Positions 56,928 to 64,000 of a DNA stretch of 64,000 nt are shown in pieces. The first letter of the stretch is position 1. Each line of letters begins with the position of its first letter. The stretch is from JAPORK01 sp026710285 (GTDB lineage: Bacteria; Pseudomonadota; Gammaproteobacteria; Pseudomonadales; Endozoicomonadaceae), in the NCBI GenBank assembly GCA_965201045.1, contig OZ241746.1, forward strand, positions 434,001 through 498,000, read 5' to 3'. The notes below the pieces were generated by a model, which had not been told where the DNA came from, did no database searches, and saw only the letters and a program-made list of their open reading frames with translations. Both the position numbers and the translations under genes were made by a program.

Positions 56928-59204
56928 CTATGAGTTATCCTGTTGTTGACAAGAATCGTGTATTTCAATATAACATGTTGCGGGTGTTTTTCCGGCTTTT
57001 ATCATAATAAGAGAATCATCTTTCTCAAACCATATATTTCCCTGCCCTCCAAACAGACTAATGCTTGCACACAGGTTCGTAAATATTTCCTGTTCTTGTG
57101 GAGTGCTTGCTATTCCTGCCGGCACATAATTAGTGAGTTTTGCTTCCTGAAATTGTGGCGGAGATCTCTTGTCATAAACAGATATATTCGATTTTATTTG
57201 GTTTAGCTTTAAGGTTGTTTCCTTATTCTGCATATCTACTAATTGTTTTTTCCATGTTGTCCTTTTAGCAGGTTTAGGCTGCAACAATGTTTTTTTATGC
57301 TGTTCTGTTTCTTCAGGCGATGGAGCTTTGATTTCAAGATAGTCTTCTGGCTTGTTGACGAGCAATCTTTGTTTGAAAGAGGGGCTGTCTGCTATCGGGG
57401 GTGCTGTTCTTTTTGGTGTTATATTGGTGCTGGTATCTGTTGAGTCCGGTGCTGATGACCCCTCAGGATATTGAAAGTGCAACGTTTTTGGGGGTGTATG
57501 CAGTGGTGAGTGTGGAGATGTGGGTGACAAATCAAGTTTTTGCAAACTATTCTGGATGTTTCTGAAAGCAGAATGATCAGATATAGCTGTCTTGTTATTG
57601 GTTGTTCTGTTTGGTCTGCCTTGTTGGGTTGTGCCTGATGTAAGTGAAGCAGCTGGTTTTGCTTTTGGTGATGGCAGTGTCATTGATTTTATCTGTCGCG
57701 GTGGTTGTATAGCCGGTACACCAGCGGAAGACATATACATATAATCATCTGGCGAGGATTTGTTTTTTTGCTTTTCAGAGGCTAATTCAATAACAGCATA
57801 CTCATGATGAGTAGTCGCCGGTGATGTTGAGGTACAATTAGGATGCCGTTTTGGTTGTGAATAATCCTCAGGCGCTACAGTTTTGGCAGCTGCCTGGATA
57901 TTCGCCTGGATATTCGAAGTCTTGTTGCCATGGCTGTTTGTTGGGTTATCATAAATATGCCCGTCAGAATTATTCCCAGCAGATTGTAAATTTAAAATAT
58001 GGGATACAGGCGTTTCATACTCGGATGCATCTGTACCCCGTTTGGCTTCATGTTCCTCTTGTATTGTGGGTATGTCGCTGCTTTCGCTAGAGTATTTTAC
58101 TCTTGTTCGTAATTTCTGAGCAGAACCCTTTGAAGGTGAAGAATGGCTACGGGCTAATGTTACTATTCTTGCAGCAACAGAAGGTTTGTGAGTTTCTGAA
58201 AATTTTTTAATGCTCGGAGACTCATGGGTGGTTGCAGGTTTTTCAGTATGCGCAAGTGTTGACGTATCTTCAGAGTCAGTGGCATCTTTAGCTGCATTGT
58301 ATGGATCTTTTAACCACTGGTCATGATGTTCAAAAACAAAGAATAGTTTTCCTGACTGTGCTTCTCCCGGAGCTCCTGTCTCGATTTGGAATCCGATATT
58401 CTCTATGCCTTTATCAAGAGGGTCCTTTTTACTGGCATGGTCATTCTGGTTGCCAGAGTCATTATGTTCGTCAAAGACATACTGCATCACTGCAAAAGAA
58501 GACTTCTTGCCGGCAAAGTTTTTGTTTAGCGGCTTGTGTCCATGATGATGTAGTAACTTCCGGGAAGTAAAAATCATGTCATTTACCGGTCTGATGATAT
58601 TGTATACAGCATATTCAGACAGAGATTTTACAGAAGATAAGCCTATTAATTTTTTTATAAATAAGAATTCTGAATTGTCTAAAGTAATTATTGGTTGATT
58701 GTTACCTGCTACATCAATGTATTGTACACAAGGATCAAAATTTGCATATTCTACGTTATTTTTACCATCTGTGACATCCTGTTCATTTGGATATATATGA
58801 TATGTCACTGTTGTTACGAATGGTACATCTTGTCCGGTTAAATGTTCCATAATGCTATAGAACCAGAGTGATGATTTTTGGTTTTTTGTGGAGATGGTCT
58901 TAATGTCCCATTGCTTCAGATAACGGTATGCTATCAATTCTGATGGTTGTGATACAGCATTGGCATCGAAGCGTGTTAATTTCAGTGTTGCTGGCGAGAG
59001 AAGATCATTTTTTTCGGATTGAAATTCCAGTCTGCCAATCTGTGTTGCGAAATTATTGTTATCGAGGCGGTATATATTTAACACCCCTGCGGAGGAAGAC
59101 ATCAATAAAGAAAGTAGTAAATTAATGACTGCACAACCTAAAAGTGCAGAATAATTTCTATGGTCTGTAATCTTTCGGTATAGTTTTATTAATTTTTGCG
59201 GCAT
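56928..59204 (-). CDS. Large protein with many host-kinase-type tyrosine motifs, candidate effector
   Basis: The protein has 758 residues from ATG 59204 (a TTG at 59228 would add eight). It is not recognised as any known family. A hydrophobic segment lies at residues 19-40 (SALLGCAVINLLLSLLMSSS), then an apparently folded domain to about 300. A long Ser/Pro/Thr/Lys-rich disordered region spans about 310-680, and a short folded C-terminus ends CYIEIHDSC. The disordered part has tyrosines in SEYETP (Y396), HIYDNP (Y418), EDYSQP (Y448), HEYAVI (Y469), DDYMYM (Y488/Y490) and EDYLEI (Y622). All have Pro, Ile or Met at +3, and five of the six have Glu or Asp at -1. Proline-rich SH3-type stretches (QPPRQIK, PPIADSP) are also present. 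This resembles effectors phosphorylated in host cells. The N-terminal hydrophobic segment leaves the secretion route uncertain. Confidence 0.7.
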   Translation of the reverse strand: MPQKLIKLYRKITDHRNYSALLGCAVINLLLSLLMSSSAGVLNIYRLDNNNFATQIGRLEFQSEKNDLLSPATLKLTRFDANAVSQPSELIAYRYLKQWDIKTISTKNQKSSLWFYSIMEHLTGQDVPFVTTVTYHIYPNEQDVTDGKNNVEYANFDPCVQYIDVAGNNQPIITLDNSEFLFIKKLIGLSSVKSLSEYAVYNIIRPVNDMIFTSRKLLHHHGHKPLNKNFAGKKSSFAVMQYVFDEHNDSGNQNDHASKKDPLDKGIENIGFQIETGAPGEAQSGKLFFVFEHHDQWLKDPYNAAKDATDSEDTSTLAHTEKPATTHESPSIKKFSETHKPSVAARIVTLARSHSSPSKGSAQKLRTRVKYSSESSDIPTIQEEHEAKRGTDASEYETPVSHILNLQSAGNNSDGHIYDNPTNSHGNKTSNIQANIQAAAKTVAPEDYSQPKRHPNCTSTSPATTHHEYAVIELASEKQKNKSSPDDYMYMSSAGVPAIQPPRQIKSMTLPSPKAKPAASLTSGTTQQGRPNRTTNNKTAISDHSAFRNIQNSLQKLDLSPTSPHSPLHTPPKTLHFQYPEGSSAPDSTDTSTNITPKRTAPPIADSPSFKQRLLVNKPEDYLEIKAPSPEETEQHKKTLLQPKPAKRTTWKKQLVDMQNKETTLKLNQIKSNISVYDKRSPPQFQEAKLTNYVPAGIASTPQEQEIFTNLCASISLFGGQGNIWFEKDDSLIMIKAGKTPATCYIEIHDSCQQQDNS

Positions 59205-59398
59205 TGTTTTTACTCTTGTACAACTCAATTCAAGACAGGAGTATAGACAAAGGATGCTAATTGTCTTGTAAATAATAAGATTTTCTTACGACCGCGGGTT
59301 AAAAATATAAATTCAGGCTGGCTTTGAATGTTGCGGTTTGGTTGCAGTAGAGCAGATATTTATTTTTAAATTATTGGTTTCAAAGATTTTTTTAAAAA

Positions 59399-59443
59399 AG
59401 CATGTTTTTTGTAATCTGTTATTGCGCTGCAAAAAACATGCTT
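59399..59443 (-). terminator. Intrinsic terminator after rplI
   Basis: On the minus strand, AAGCATGTTTTTTG pairs with CAAAAAACATGCTT across a loop of about 17 bases and is followed by a T-tract (TTTTTTAAAAAAA). It lies 23 bp after the rplI stop and ends the ribosomal operon. It separates the operon from the gene at 59204. Confidence 0.75.
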
Positions 59444-59465
59444 ATACTTCCGACAGGTAATTTAA

Positions 59466-59918
59466 TTATTCACTCTTTACGTATACTTTAACTGCTATTT
59501 TTACATCAGTATGCAGCTGGATAAGAATATCATATTCACCCACATAGCGAATAGGACCATCAGGCAGACGAATTTCACTTCTGGAAACTTCAACACCGGC
59601 TGATGCAATTGCACTGATAAGATCGCGTACGCCAATAGAGCCAAAGAGTTTGCCCCCATCACCAGCTTTTGCAGTCAGTGTTAATTCAATTTCAGACAAT
59701 GCTGCTGCACGTTGTTCAGCATTGGTTAATTCATCTGAAGCCTTTTTTTCAAATTCAGCCCGGCTTTTTTCAAATTTAGCCTCGTTTTCTGGGGTTGCAA
59801 GAACAACTTTATTACAAGGAATCAGGAAGTTACGTGCATAACCGGCCCTGACATCGACAAGGCTGCCTAATTTGCCAAGCCCTTTAATTTTTTCTAAAAG
59901 AATAACTTTAATTTTCAT
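59466..59918 (-). CDS. rplI: 50S ribosomal protein bL9
   Basis: The 150-residue protein has the N-terminal rRNA-binding domain MKIKVILLEKIKGLGKLGSL, then VDVRAGYARNFLIPCNKVVL. A long connecting helix and the C-terminal domain follow (GDGGKLFGSIGVRDLISAI and IRLPDGPIRYVGEYD). It is the last gene of the rpsF-rpsR-membrane protein-rplI operon. dnaB, which usually follows in relatives, is not next to it. Confidence 0.98.
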   Translation of the reverse strand: MKIKVILLEKIKGLGKLGSLVDVRAGYARNFLIPCNKVVLATPENEAKFEKSRAEFEKKASDELTNAEQRAAALSEIELTLTAKAGDGGKLFGSIGVRDLISAIASAGVEVSRSEIRLPDGPIRYVGEYDILIQLHTDVKIAVKVYVKSE

Positions 59919-59964
59919 CTTAATTTACCTGTTTTATACCTGCTAACAGCATACATTGCTGTGG

Positions 59965-60837
59965 TTAAACTGATTTTTTAATTAATCGACCACGGAAATC
60001 TATAAAGCTGTCAAGACAAGCTAAAATAATAATTGCCGGGTAAAACAACAAAGTGAACAAATACGCTATCACCAACAATGTATAAGCATTGCGCGGGCGA
60101 ATGATGGTAATGATGCCGTGTATCAGAGCTATACCAGCAAACAATAAAGGCAATAATATACAGGGTGATACGATATGTAAAAATCTGCTGGAGCTAAAAT
60201 AACAACTCAACCATAAAAACAGCAATGCTGTACTGGTCAGAAAAGGTAATCTCAGTTTACAGATTTCTTCTCTAAAACCACCTGGTTTATAGAGCATAGC
60301 CTGCCAGCCTCTCGCTAATACTAAAGCTAACAGCATACTCACCAGACATAAAAGCAGATAAGCTTTCAGCAATACTATAGTTAATACTTGGGTTATTTGC
60401 CCAGTGTTGTTCATGGATTTGTCTTTTGGCAGTAAATGAGAAAAAGTGGAAAAGTCTGTCTGTTGCTGTATGACAAGCGCTGTTTTTGCAAAGGCGCCAG
60501 AGTCAAAGGTTGTCACTATCCATGCCAGAAAAACACCCAGAGGAACAACAACCAAGATGGTTTGATTCCAGGAAGATGAATACCTGAGAATATGCGCCAT
60601 CAAAATTACTCCTGTCAGGGTGATGATTTCTATGGAGCTGCCTCGGGATAGCCAGAAAAGTGCAGCCAGTCCTCCTGCTATAATTACAGCAATACTCTTA
60701 CTGAAACCTTTTCTCATTACTACCAGTGCCACAACGGCACTGCCCAGCCAAAAAAACATTGGAATTAAATGAGCGCACAAAGTGACAATAACAGCTTGCC
60801 TCTGTCCTTTCATGATATATCCTGCCAGAGATCGCAT
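59965..60837 (-). CDS. DUF2232-like polytopic membrane protein
   Basis: The 290-residue protein has about eight hydrophobic segments. It starts MRSLAGYIMKGQRQAVIVTL, as DUF2232-type proteins found between rpsR and rplI in Pseudomonas and related genera. Such proteins are thought to relate to the membrane parts of ECF-type transporters, but no function is established. It is spaced 29 bp from rpsR and 46 bp from rplI, so it is co-transcribed with ribosomal genes. Confidence 0.8.
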   Translation of the reverse strand: MRSLAGYIMKGQRQAVIVTLCAHLIPMFFWLGSAVVALVVMRKGFSKSIAVIIAGGLAALFWLSRGSSIEIITLTGVILMAHILRYSSSWNQTILVVVPLGVFLAWIVTTFDSGAFAKTALVIQQQTDFSTFSHLLPKDKSMNNTGQITQVLTIVLLKAYLLLCLVSMLLALVLARGWQAMLYKPGGFREEICKLRLPFLTSTALLFLWLSCYFSSSRFLHIVSPCILLPLLFAGIALIHGIITIIRPRNAYTLLVIAYLFTLLFYPAIIILACLDSFIDFRGRLIKKSV

Positions 60838-60866
60838 GTCTTTACCTTGTTGCCTCTCAATAATAA

Positions 60867-61091
60867 TTAATGACGATCACAGTATGGTAATAGTGCAATG
60901 TAACGGGCACGCTTTACCGCTGTTGCCAGCTGGCGCTGATAACGTGCTTTAGTACCGGTAATACGGCTGGGCACAATCTTACCTGTTTCTGTAATGTAAG
61001 CTGTTAATGTATTAAGATCTTTGTAGTCAATTTCTTCAACATTTTCTGCTGTGAATCGACAAAATTTACGGCGGCGAAAAAAATGAGCCAT
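60867..61091 (-). CDS. rpsR: 30S ribosomal protein bS18
   Basis: The 74-residue protein has the family core FFRRRKFCRFTAENVEEIDY, then PSRITGTKARYQRQLATAVK and RARYIALLPYCDRH. It pairs with bS6 in the platform of the small subunit. It is second gene of the operon, 36 bp after rpsF. Confidence 0.98.
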   Translation of the reverse strand: MAHFFRRRKFCRFTAENVEEIDYKDLNTLTAYITETGKIVPSRITGTKARYQRQLATAVKRARYIALLPYCDRH

Positions 61092-61127
61092 ATTTACTCT
61101 CCGAACGGGTTAATGCTGACAATAAGC

Positions 61128-61562
61128 TTATTCTTCAATTTGCTCTTTAGTTGTTTCTGTGTTTTCGCTTTCTTGTTCTTGCTTTTTCTCTGACTGATGA
61201 TCTTTTGTGAATGTACCACGTTTTTCGCGATGATCACTCTGTTCACTGTTTTGCATTAGTAAAGAAGGATCAGTAATAGCTTTGTCTCTACGGATAATCA
61301 TATGACGAATAACAGCATCGTTAAAGCGGAAACTATTTTTTAATTCAGAAATAACCTCTATATTACATTCAATATTCATTAAAATATAGTGTGCTTTGTG
61401 AATTTTATTAATAGGATAAGCCAGTTGACGGCGACCCCAGTCTTCAAACCGATGCACATGACCATTGTCTTGTTTGACTGCGCTCTTATAGCGATCAATC
61501 ATTGCAGCAACCTGTTCGCTTTGGTCTGGATGGACCAAAAGAACTATTTCATAATGACGCAT
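61128..61562 (-). CDS. rpsF: 30S ribosomal protein bS6
   Basis: The 144-residue protein starts MRHYEIVLLVHPDQSEQVAA, with FEDWGRRQLAYPINKIHKAH and YILMNIECN. The C-terminus is an extended Glu/Gln/Lys-rich tail (EKKQEQESENTETTKEQIEE), as in other bS6 proteins that receive glutamates from RimK. AAGGAGC lies 5 bases before the ATG. It is first gene of the operon. Confidence 0.98.
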   Translation of the reverse strand: MRHYEIVLLVHPDQSEQVAAMIDRYKSAVKQDNGHVHRFEDWGRRQLAYPINKIHKAHYILMNIECNIEVISELKNSFRFNDAVIRHMIIRRDKAITDPSLLMQNSEQSDHREKRGTFTKDHQSEKKQEQESENTETTKEQIEE

Positions 61563-61643
61563 AAATGCTCCTTATGGATTAAGTAGCCTCCAAAACATTA
61601 TAAAAAATAATAAGTTAAGTAAGGCAAGGAGTATAAAAAACAT

Positions 61644-61681
61644 AAACACCCTTCGTTTCTCAAAGCTTGACCTGGGTGTTT
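61644..61681 (-). terminator. Hairpin upstream of rpsF (terminator or leader)
   Basis: AAACACCC pairs with GGGTGTTT over a 22-base loop. On the minus strand it is followed by ATGTTTTTT. It could end transcription from yciB or act as a leader structure of the rpsF operon. rpsF leaders are known to bind the bS6-bS18 complex, but the defining motif was not verified. Confidence 0.5.
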
Positions 61682-61811
61682 TCTACTGTTTTTATCCGGG
61701 TTCTTTCACACCTTTTTTGCAAATTAAGGGTAAAGAGTGGCTATTTTAGAAAAAATAAAACATTTAAGCAACTACAATAATACCAAAAGGCAGAAGGTTT
61801 TTCGTAAGTTG

Positions 61812-61866
61812 TTGATTGAAAAGGATTTGTTTTTCATGCAGGCAAAACAAAAACCTTTTTAATCAA
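61812..61866. repeat. Palindromic element A relative, long hairpin
   Basis: TTGATTGAAAAGGATTTGTT pairs with AACAAAAACCTTTTTAATCA to make a stem of about 20 bp. The GGATTTGTTTTT block is shared with the element A copies at 1523-4192. It lies about 100 bp past the yciB stop and may serve as its terminator. Confidence 0.65.
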
Positions 61867-61972
61867 TGTTTTAGTTTTTAAATTTATAATTTTTGAAACT
61901 CGCCCTGAGCATTGCGGCTTATTTCAGATCCCATTATTATCACATTACCATTTCAACAGATGTTTTTTTTGG

Positions 61973-62554
61973 TCATTTCTCTTTTTTTACCGGTTGGATA
62001 TGTTTTGCAATGAAGATCATTTGTACAATAATGAAAAGTAATGTGAGTCCGAGACTGCCAAAAACTTTAAAGTCAACCCAGTAGCGTTCAAAGTTGAAAG
62101 CAACGTAAAGGTTTGCAGTACCAAGCGCCAGAAAAAAAATAGCCCAGCTAAAATTAAGTGACTTCCACACAGAATCCGGCATAGTGATCGCATGTTCAAG
62201 CATCCGCCTGATGAGTGGTTTTTTACTGATATAAGCACTAAACAAAAACACAAAGCCAAAAATCCAGTTGATAACCGGTGCTTTCCATTTGATAAACACA
62301 TCGCTGTGAAAAGCCAGTGTAAAACCACCAAAGACAATAACAGCAATGAATGTAATTATTTGATTTTTATCCAGCTTCTTATATTTCAAATATTGAAATC
62401 CGTAGATAAGAATAGTGGAAGCAATTAAAAGCTGTGTAGCACTGTAAATGCCTCCAAGAGTAAAGTGAAATCCTGCCACATCAATAGGTTTTGGCGTTAT
62501 TTTGAAGACAATAAAAAATACAATTAAAGGGAGAAAGTCAAAAAATTGTTTCAT
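61973..62554 (-). CDS. yciB: Septation/inner-membrane protein YciB
   Basis: This 193-residue inner-membrane protein has five hydrophobic segments. It starts MKQFFDFLPLIVFFIVFKI, with GGFTLAFHSDVFIKWKAPVI and the C-terminal NFERYWVDFKVFGSLGLTLL typical of YciB (IspZ-type naming in older annotations). It takes part in envelope and septum maintenance, interacting with division and elongation proteins. It stands alone, upstream of the rpsF operon on the same strand. Confidence 0.95.
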   Translation of the reverse strand: MKQFFDFLPLIVFFIVFKITPKPIDVAGFHFTLGGIYSATQLLIASTILIYGFQYLKYKKLDKNQIITFIAVIVFGGFTLAFHSDVFIKWKAPVINWIFGFVFLFSAYISKKPLIRRMLEHAITMPDSVWKSLNFSWAIFFLALGTANLYVAFNFERYWVDFKVFGSLGLTLLFIIVQMIFIAKHIQPVKKEK

Positions 62555-63343
62555 GGCTACCTTATAAACTGTGTTATAGTATGCATGTTAGCATGGTTAA
62601 ACGACATATTTTAGCTACTTTCTGTAAAAATTGCACGCATAAAATGCTGCCCACAGCAGAGCGGTGTCTGTTCAAAGCTGAAACACCAGGTTTATGCTTT
62701 ATTAAGACCCTTATAACCACAGCCGGCATCTTCAGAAGATACAGAATAAAACAGTTATATTTCATGTTGATCAGCGGATAACAGCTTTCCGGTGAGCACA
62801 TGGAGTTTCAATTATGCATTTCGTCATAAAGTGCTATTTTTTTCTTTTTTTTGTGTTTTGTTTTTTTACTTCTTAGCTTGTATGCTGTCGATTTATTAGC
62901 CCACAAAAACAACAAAGTTTACAGCAGAGTGAACAAACAAACAAATTTTTCTAAGTAAAAATAAGATTCATGCAAAGTATCCGGTACAGTATTTATGAAT
63001 GAGTATCCGAAACTCAAATTGTAGCAATAAAAAGTTGCAAAATGTGAATGAAGTATGTACAATCGTTGTTGTAGTTGGGAATGATTCGCATTTACTGTTT
63101 TAGAGTATAACGGATAATTTTAAAAATAAAAGATAATCTTGTGTTGTAACAAATAAATCTGTGTCAGTTGTTTATTTTAAAAAATAATTTGAACTAACGC
63201 ATAAAAAAAATCAAACTAACCAACTCGAAGAAAGTAATGTTTGTTTTTGGTTATCAAAAATTTTATGTTTGTTGTGAACAAATAACAAAATCTACAGCAA
63301 TGAGATTTATCTGCAACAAAAATATTTTCAGAGGTACGTACAC
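62555..63343. other. Intergenic region upstream of feoA
   Basis: This is nearly 790 bases of AT-rich sequence. Short open frames (such as 62581-62781) have no ribosome binding site or family resemblance. The right half contains a probable Fur box (63076-63090). The region should hold the yciB promoter at the left and the feo promoter at the right. Confidence 0.55.
63076..63090. promoter_or_regulatory. Probable Fur box upstream of feoAB
   Basis: TGGGAATGATTCGCA matches the 7-1-7 Fur palindrome (TGAGAATnATTCTCA form) at 13 of 15 positions. It lies about 255 bp before feoA, which iron-replete Fur represses in most gammaproteobacteria. The distance implies a long leader or a promoter near 63100. 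Confidence 0.6.
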
Positions 63344-63571
63344 GTGGTGTCTTTGAGTGATCTACAGGAAAATGAAGAGTGCCATATTGTCGGTTATAGC
63401 AAAGGCGGAACCTACAGGCGCCAGTTGCTATCGCTGGGGCTGACACCAGGCACAAAAATTAAAATGATTCGTAACGCCCCTCTGGGGGATCCAGTTGAAT
63501 TTGAGCTTTTGGGCTTTAGGTTGTGTCTGAGACGCAAAGAAGCAGGCTGCATACAAATAAAAAAGATATAG
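63344..63571 (+). CDS. feoA: Ferrous iron transport protein FeoA
   Basis: This 75-residue SH3-fold protein has RRQLLSLGLTPGTKIKMIRN, then APLGDPVEFELLGFRLCLRR, the full FeoA pattern. It starts at GTG 63344 (GTG 63347 is equally possible), with AGAGG about 9 bases upstream. It supports Fe(II) uptake by FeoB. The next gene, feoB, starts 8 bases after its stop. Confidence 0.95.
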   Translation: MVSLSDLQENEECHIVGYSKGGTYRRQLLSLGLTPGTKIKMIRNAPLGDPVEFELLGFRLCLRRKEAGCIQIKKI

Positions 63572-63579
63572 GTTAACAT

Positions 63580-64000
63580 ATGATTGAGAATCATCCGTCG
63601 CAATCTGCATTCAAAAAAGAATATAATAACTGCCCTGATTCAACCATTGCGCTGGTGGGGAATCCCAATTGTGGTAAAACAACATTATTCAATGCACTTA
63701 CGGGTGCGAATCAAAAAACTGGAAACTGGGCCGGTGTTACTGTTGAGAAAAAAAGCGGTTATTATAATTACGCAGGAAAAGTGTTTCAGGTTGTTGATCT
63801 GCCGGGTAGTTATGCGCTTGATGTGGGGCTGGGCGAAATATCTCTGGATGAAAAAGTGGCCCGCGACTATATTCTTTCCCAACAAGCTAATCTCATTATT
63901 AATATTATCGATGCCTCTAATATTGAAAGAAATCTTTATCTAACCACACAATTACTTGAAATGTGCTGTCCTGTCATTGTTGTATTGAATATGACAGATG
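63580..64000 (+). CDS. feoB: Ferrous iron transporter FeoB, N-terminal part (runs off the window)
   Basis: 140 codons of the cytosolic G-protein domain are present. G1 is ALVGNPNCGKTTLFN and is followed by TGANQKTGNWAGVTVEKKSG (G2 and FeoB signature). G3 is VVDLPGSYAL, then SLDEKVARDYI. G4, NMTD, lies at the very end of the window. The membrane permease part lies beyond 64000. FeoB imports Fe(II) across the inner membrane. No lesion is seen in the visible part. Confidence 0.97.
   Translation, partial: MIENHPSQSAFKKEYNNCPDSTIALVGNPNCGKTTLFNALTGANQKTGNWAGVTVEKKSGYYNYAGKVFQVVDLPGSYALDVGLGEISLDEKVARDYILSQQANLIINIIDASNIERNLYLTTQLLEMCCPVIVVLNMTD

Noticed and set aside
62581..62781. 66-codon open frame upstream of feoA
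   Set aside because: It has no ribosome binding site, odd composition and no recognisable domain. It probably arises by chance in the intergenic region.
1..64000. tRNA and rRNA genes
   Set aside because: No cloverleaf-type sequences with matching arms or conserved rRNA blocks were noticed by eye. A tRNAscan-SE run would be needed to exclude them fully.

Overview
The window is AT-rich DNA from a gammaproteobacterium with many repeats and decayed genes. The conserved blocks have Pseudomonas/Oceanospirillales-type gene order: gyrA-serC, mpl-ubiX, and rpsF-rpsR-(DUF2232-like membrane gene)-rplI. Three things point to a host-associated lifestyle: a piece of a type III secretion system (T3SS), two candidate host-directed effectors (an ankyrin protein and a protein rich in tyrosine motifs), and heavy loading with insertion-sequence (IS) remnants, MITEs and pseudogenes. 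An Endozoicomonadaceae-like symbiont or parasite would fit, but that is a guess from gene content and not a phylogenetic result.

Layout. 1-1.45 kb: a truncated group II intron, an IS256-type transposase remnant and a long 8-bp tandem repeat. 1.8-7.3 kb: a CFA/I-like (alpha) fimbrial locus of pilin, chaperone, usher and minor subunit, interrupted by palindromic elements and an IS4 fragment. 7.4-9.3 kb: msrA and pilT. 9.4-14.2 kb: an orphan Rhs-type N-terminal protein, galU-rfaH, and a repeat/MITE graveyard. 14.2-18.4 kb: an aromatic amino acid permease and four T3SS genes, sctI-J-K-L. 18.4-22.6 kb: comF, ubiX, mpl and PPi-dependent phosphofructokinase. 22.6-23.8 kb: the ankyrin protein. 24-31.3 kb: an operon resembling the polyprenyl-phosphoryl-arabinose pathway (HAD-UbiA, GtrA, DprE1-like, DprE2-like) with two GT-C-like membrane glycosyltransferases downstream.

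31.6-52.5 kb is a tandem array of three units of about 7 kb. Each unit has a small secreted cysteine-containing protein facing a giant Sec-exported Rhs/YD-repeat protein, and the edge of a fourth unit remains at the right. The Rhs cores are nearly identical and the C-terminal tips differ. Only the middle Rhs is intact: the left one has an amber codon and a MITE between its ribosome binding site and start, and the right one has a 615-bp in-frame deletion, a frameshift, a stop and an IS3-truncated end.

52.6-64 kb: serC, gyrA, the tyrosine-motif protein, the rpsF-rpsR-rplI operon, yciB, and feoA-feoB behind a probable Fur box. feoB runs off the end.

The two most interesting candidates are the Rhs plus small secreted protein array and the 758-residue protein at 56928-59204, whose disordered region carries at least six acidic-flanked tyrosines with Pro/Ile/Met at +3, as in bacterial effectors phosphorylated by host kinases. 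No homology search could be run. Family names rest on motifs, length and gene context read directly from the sequence.
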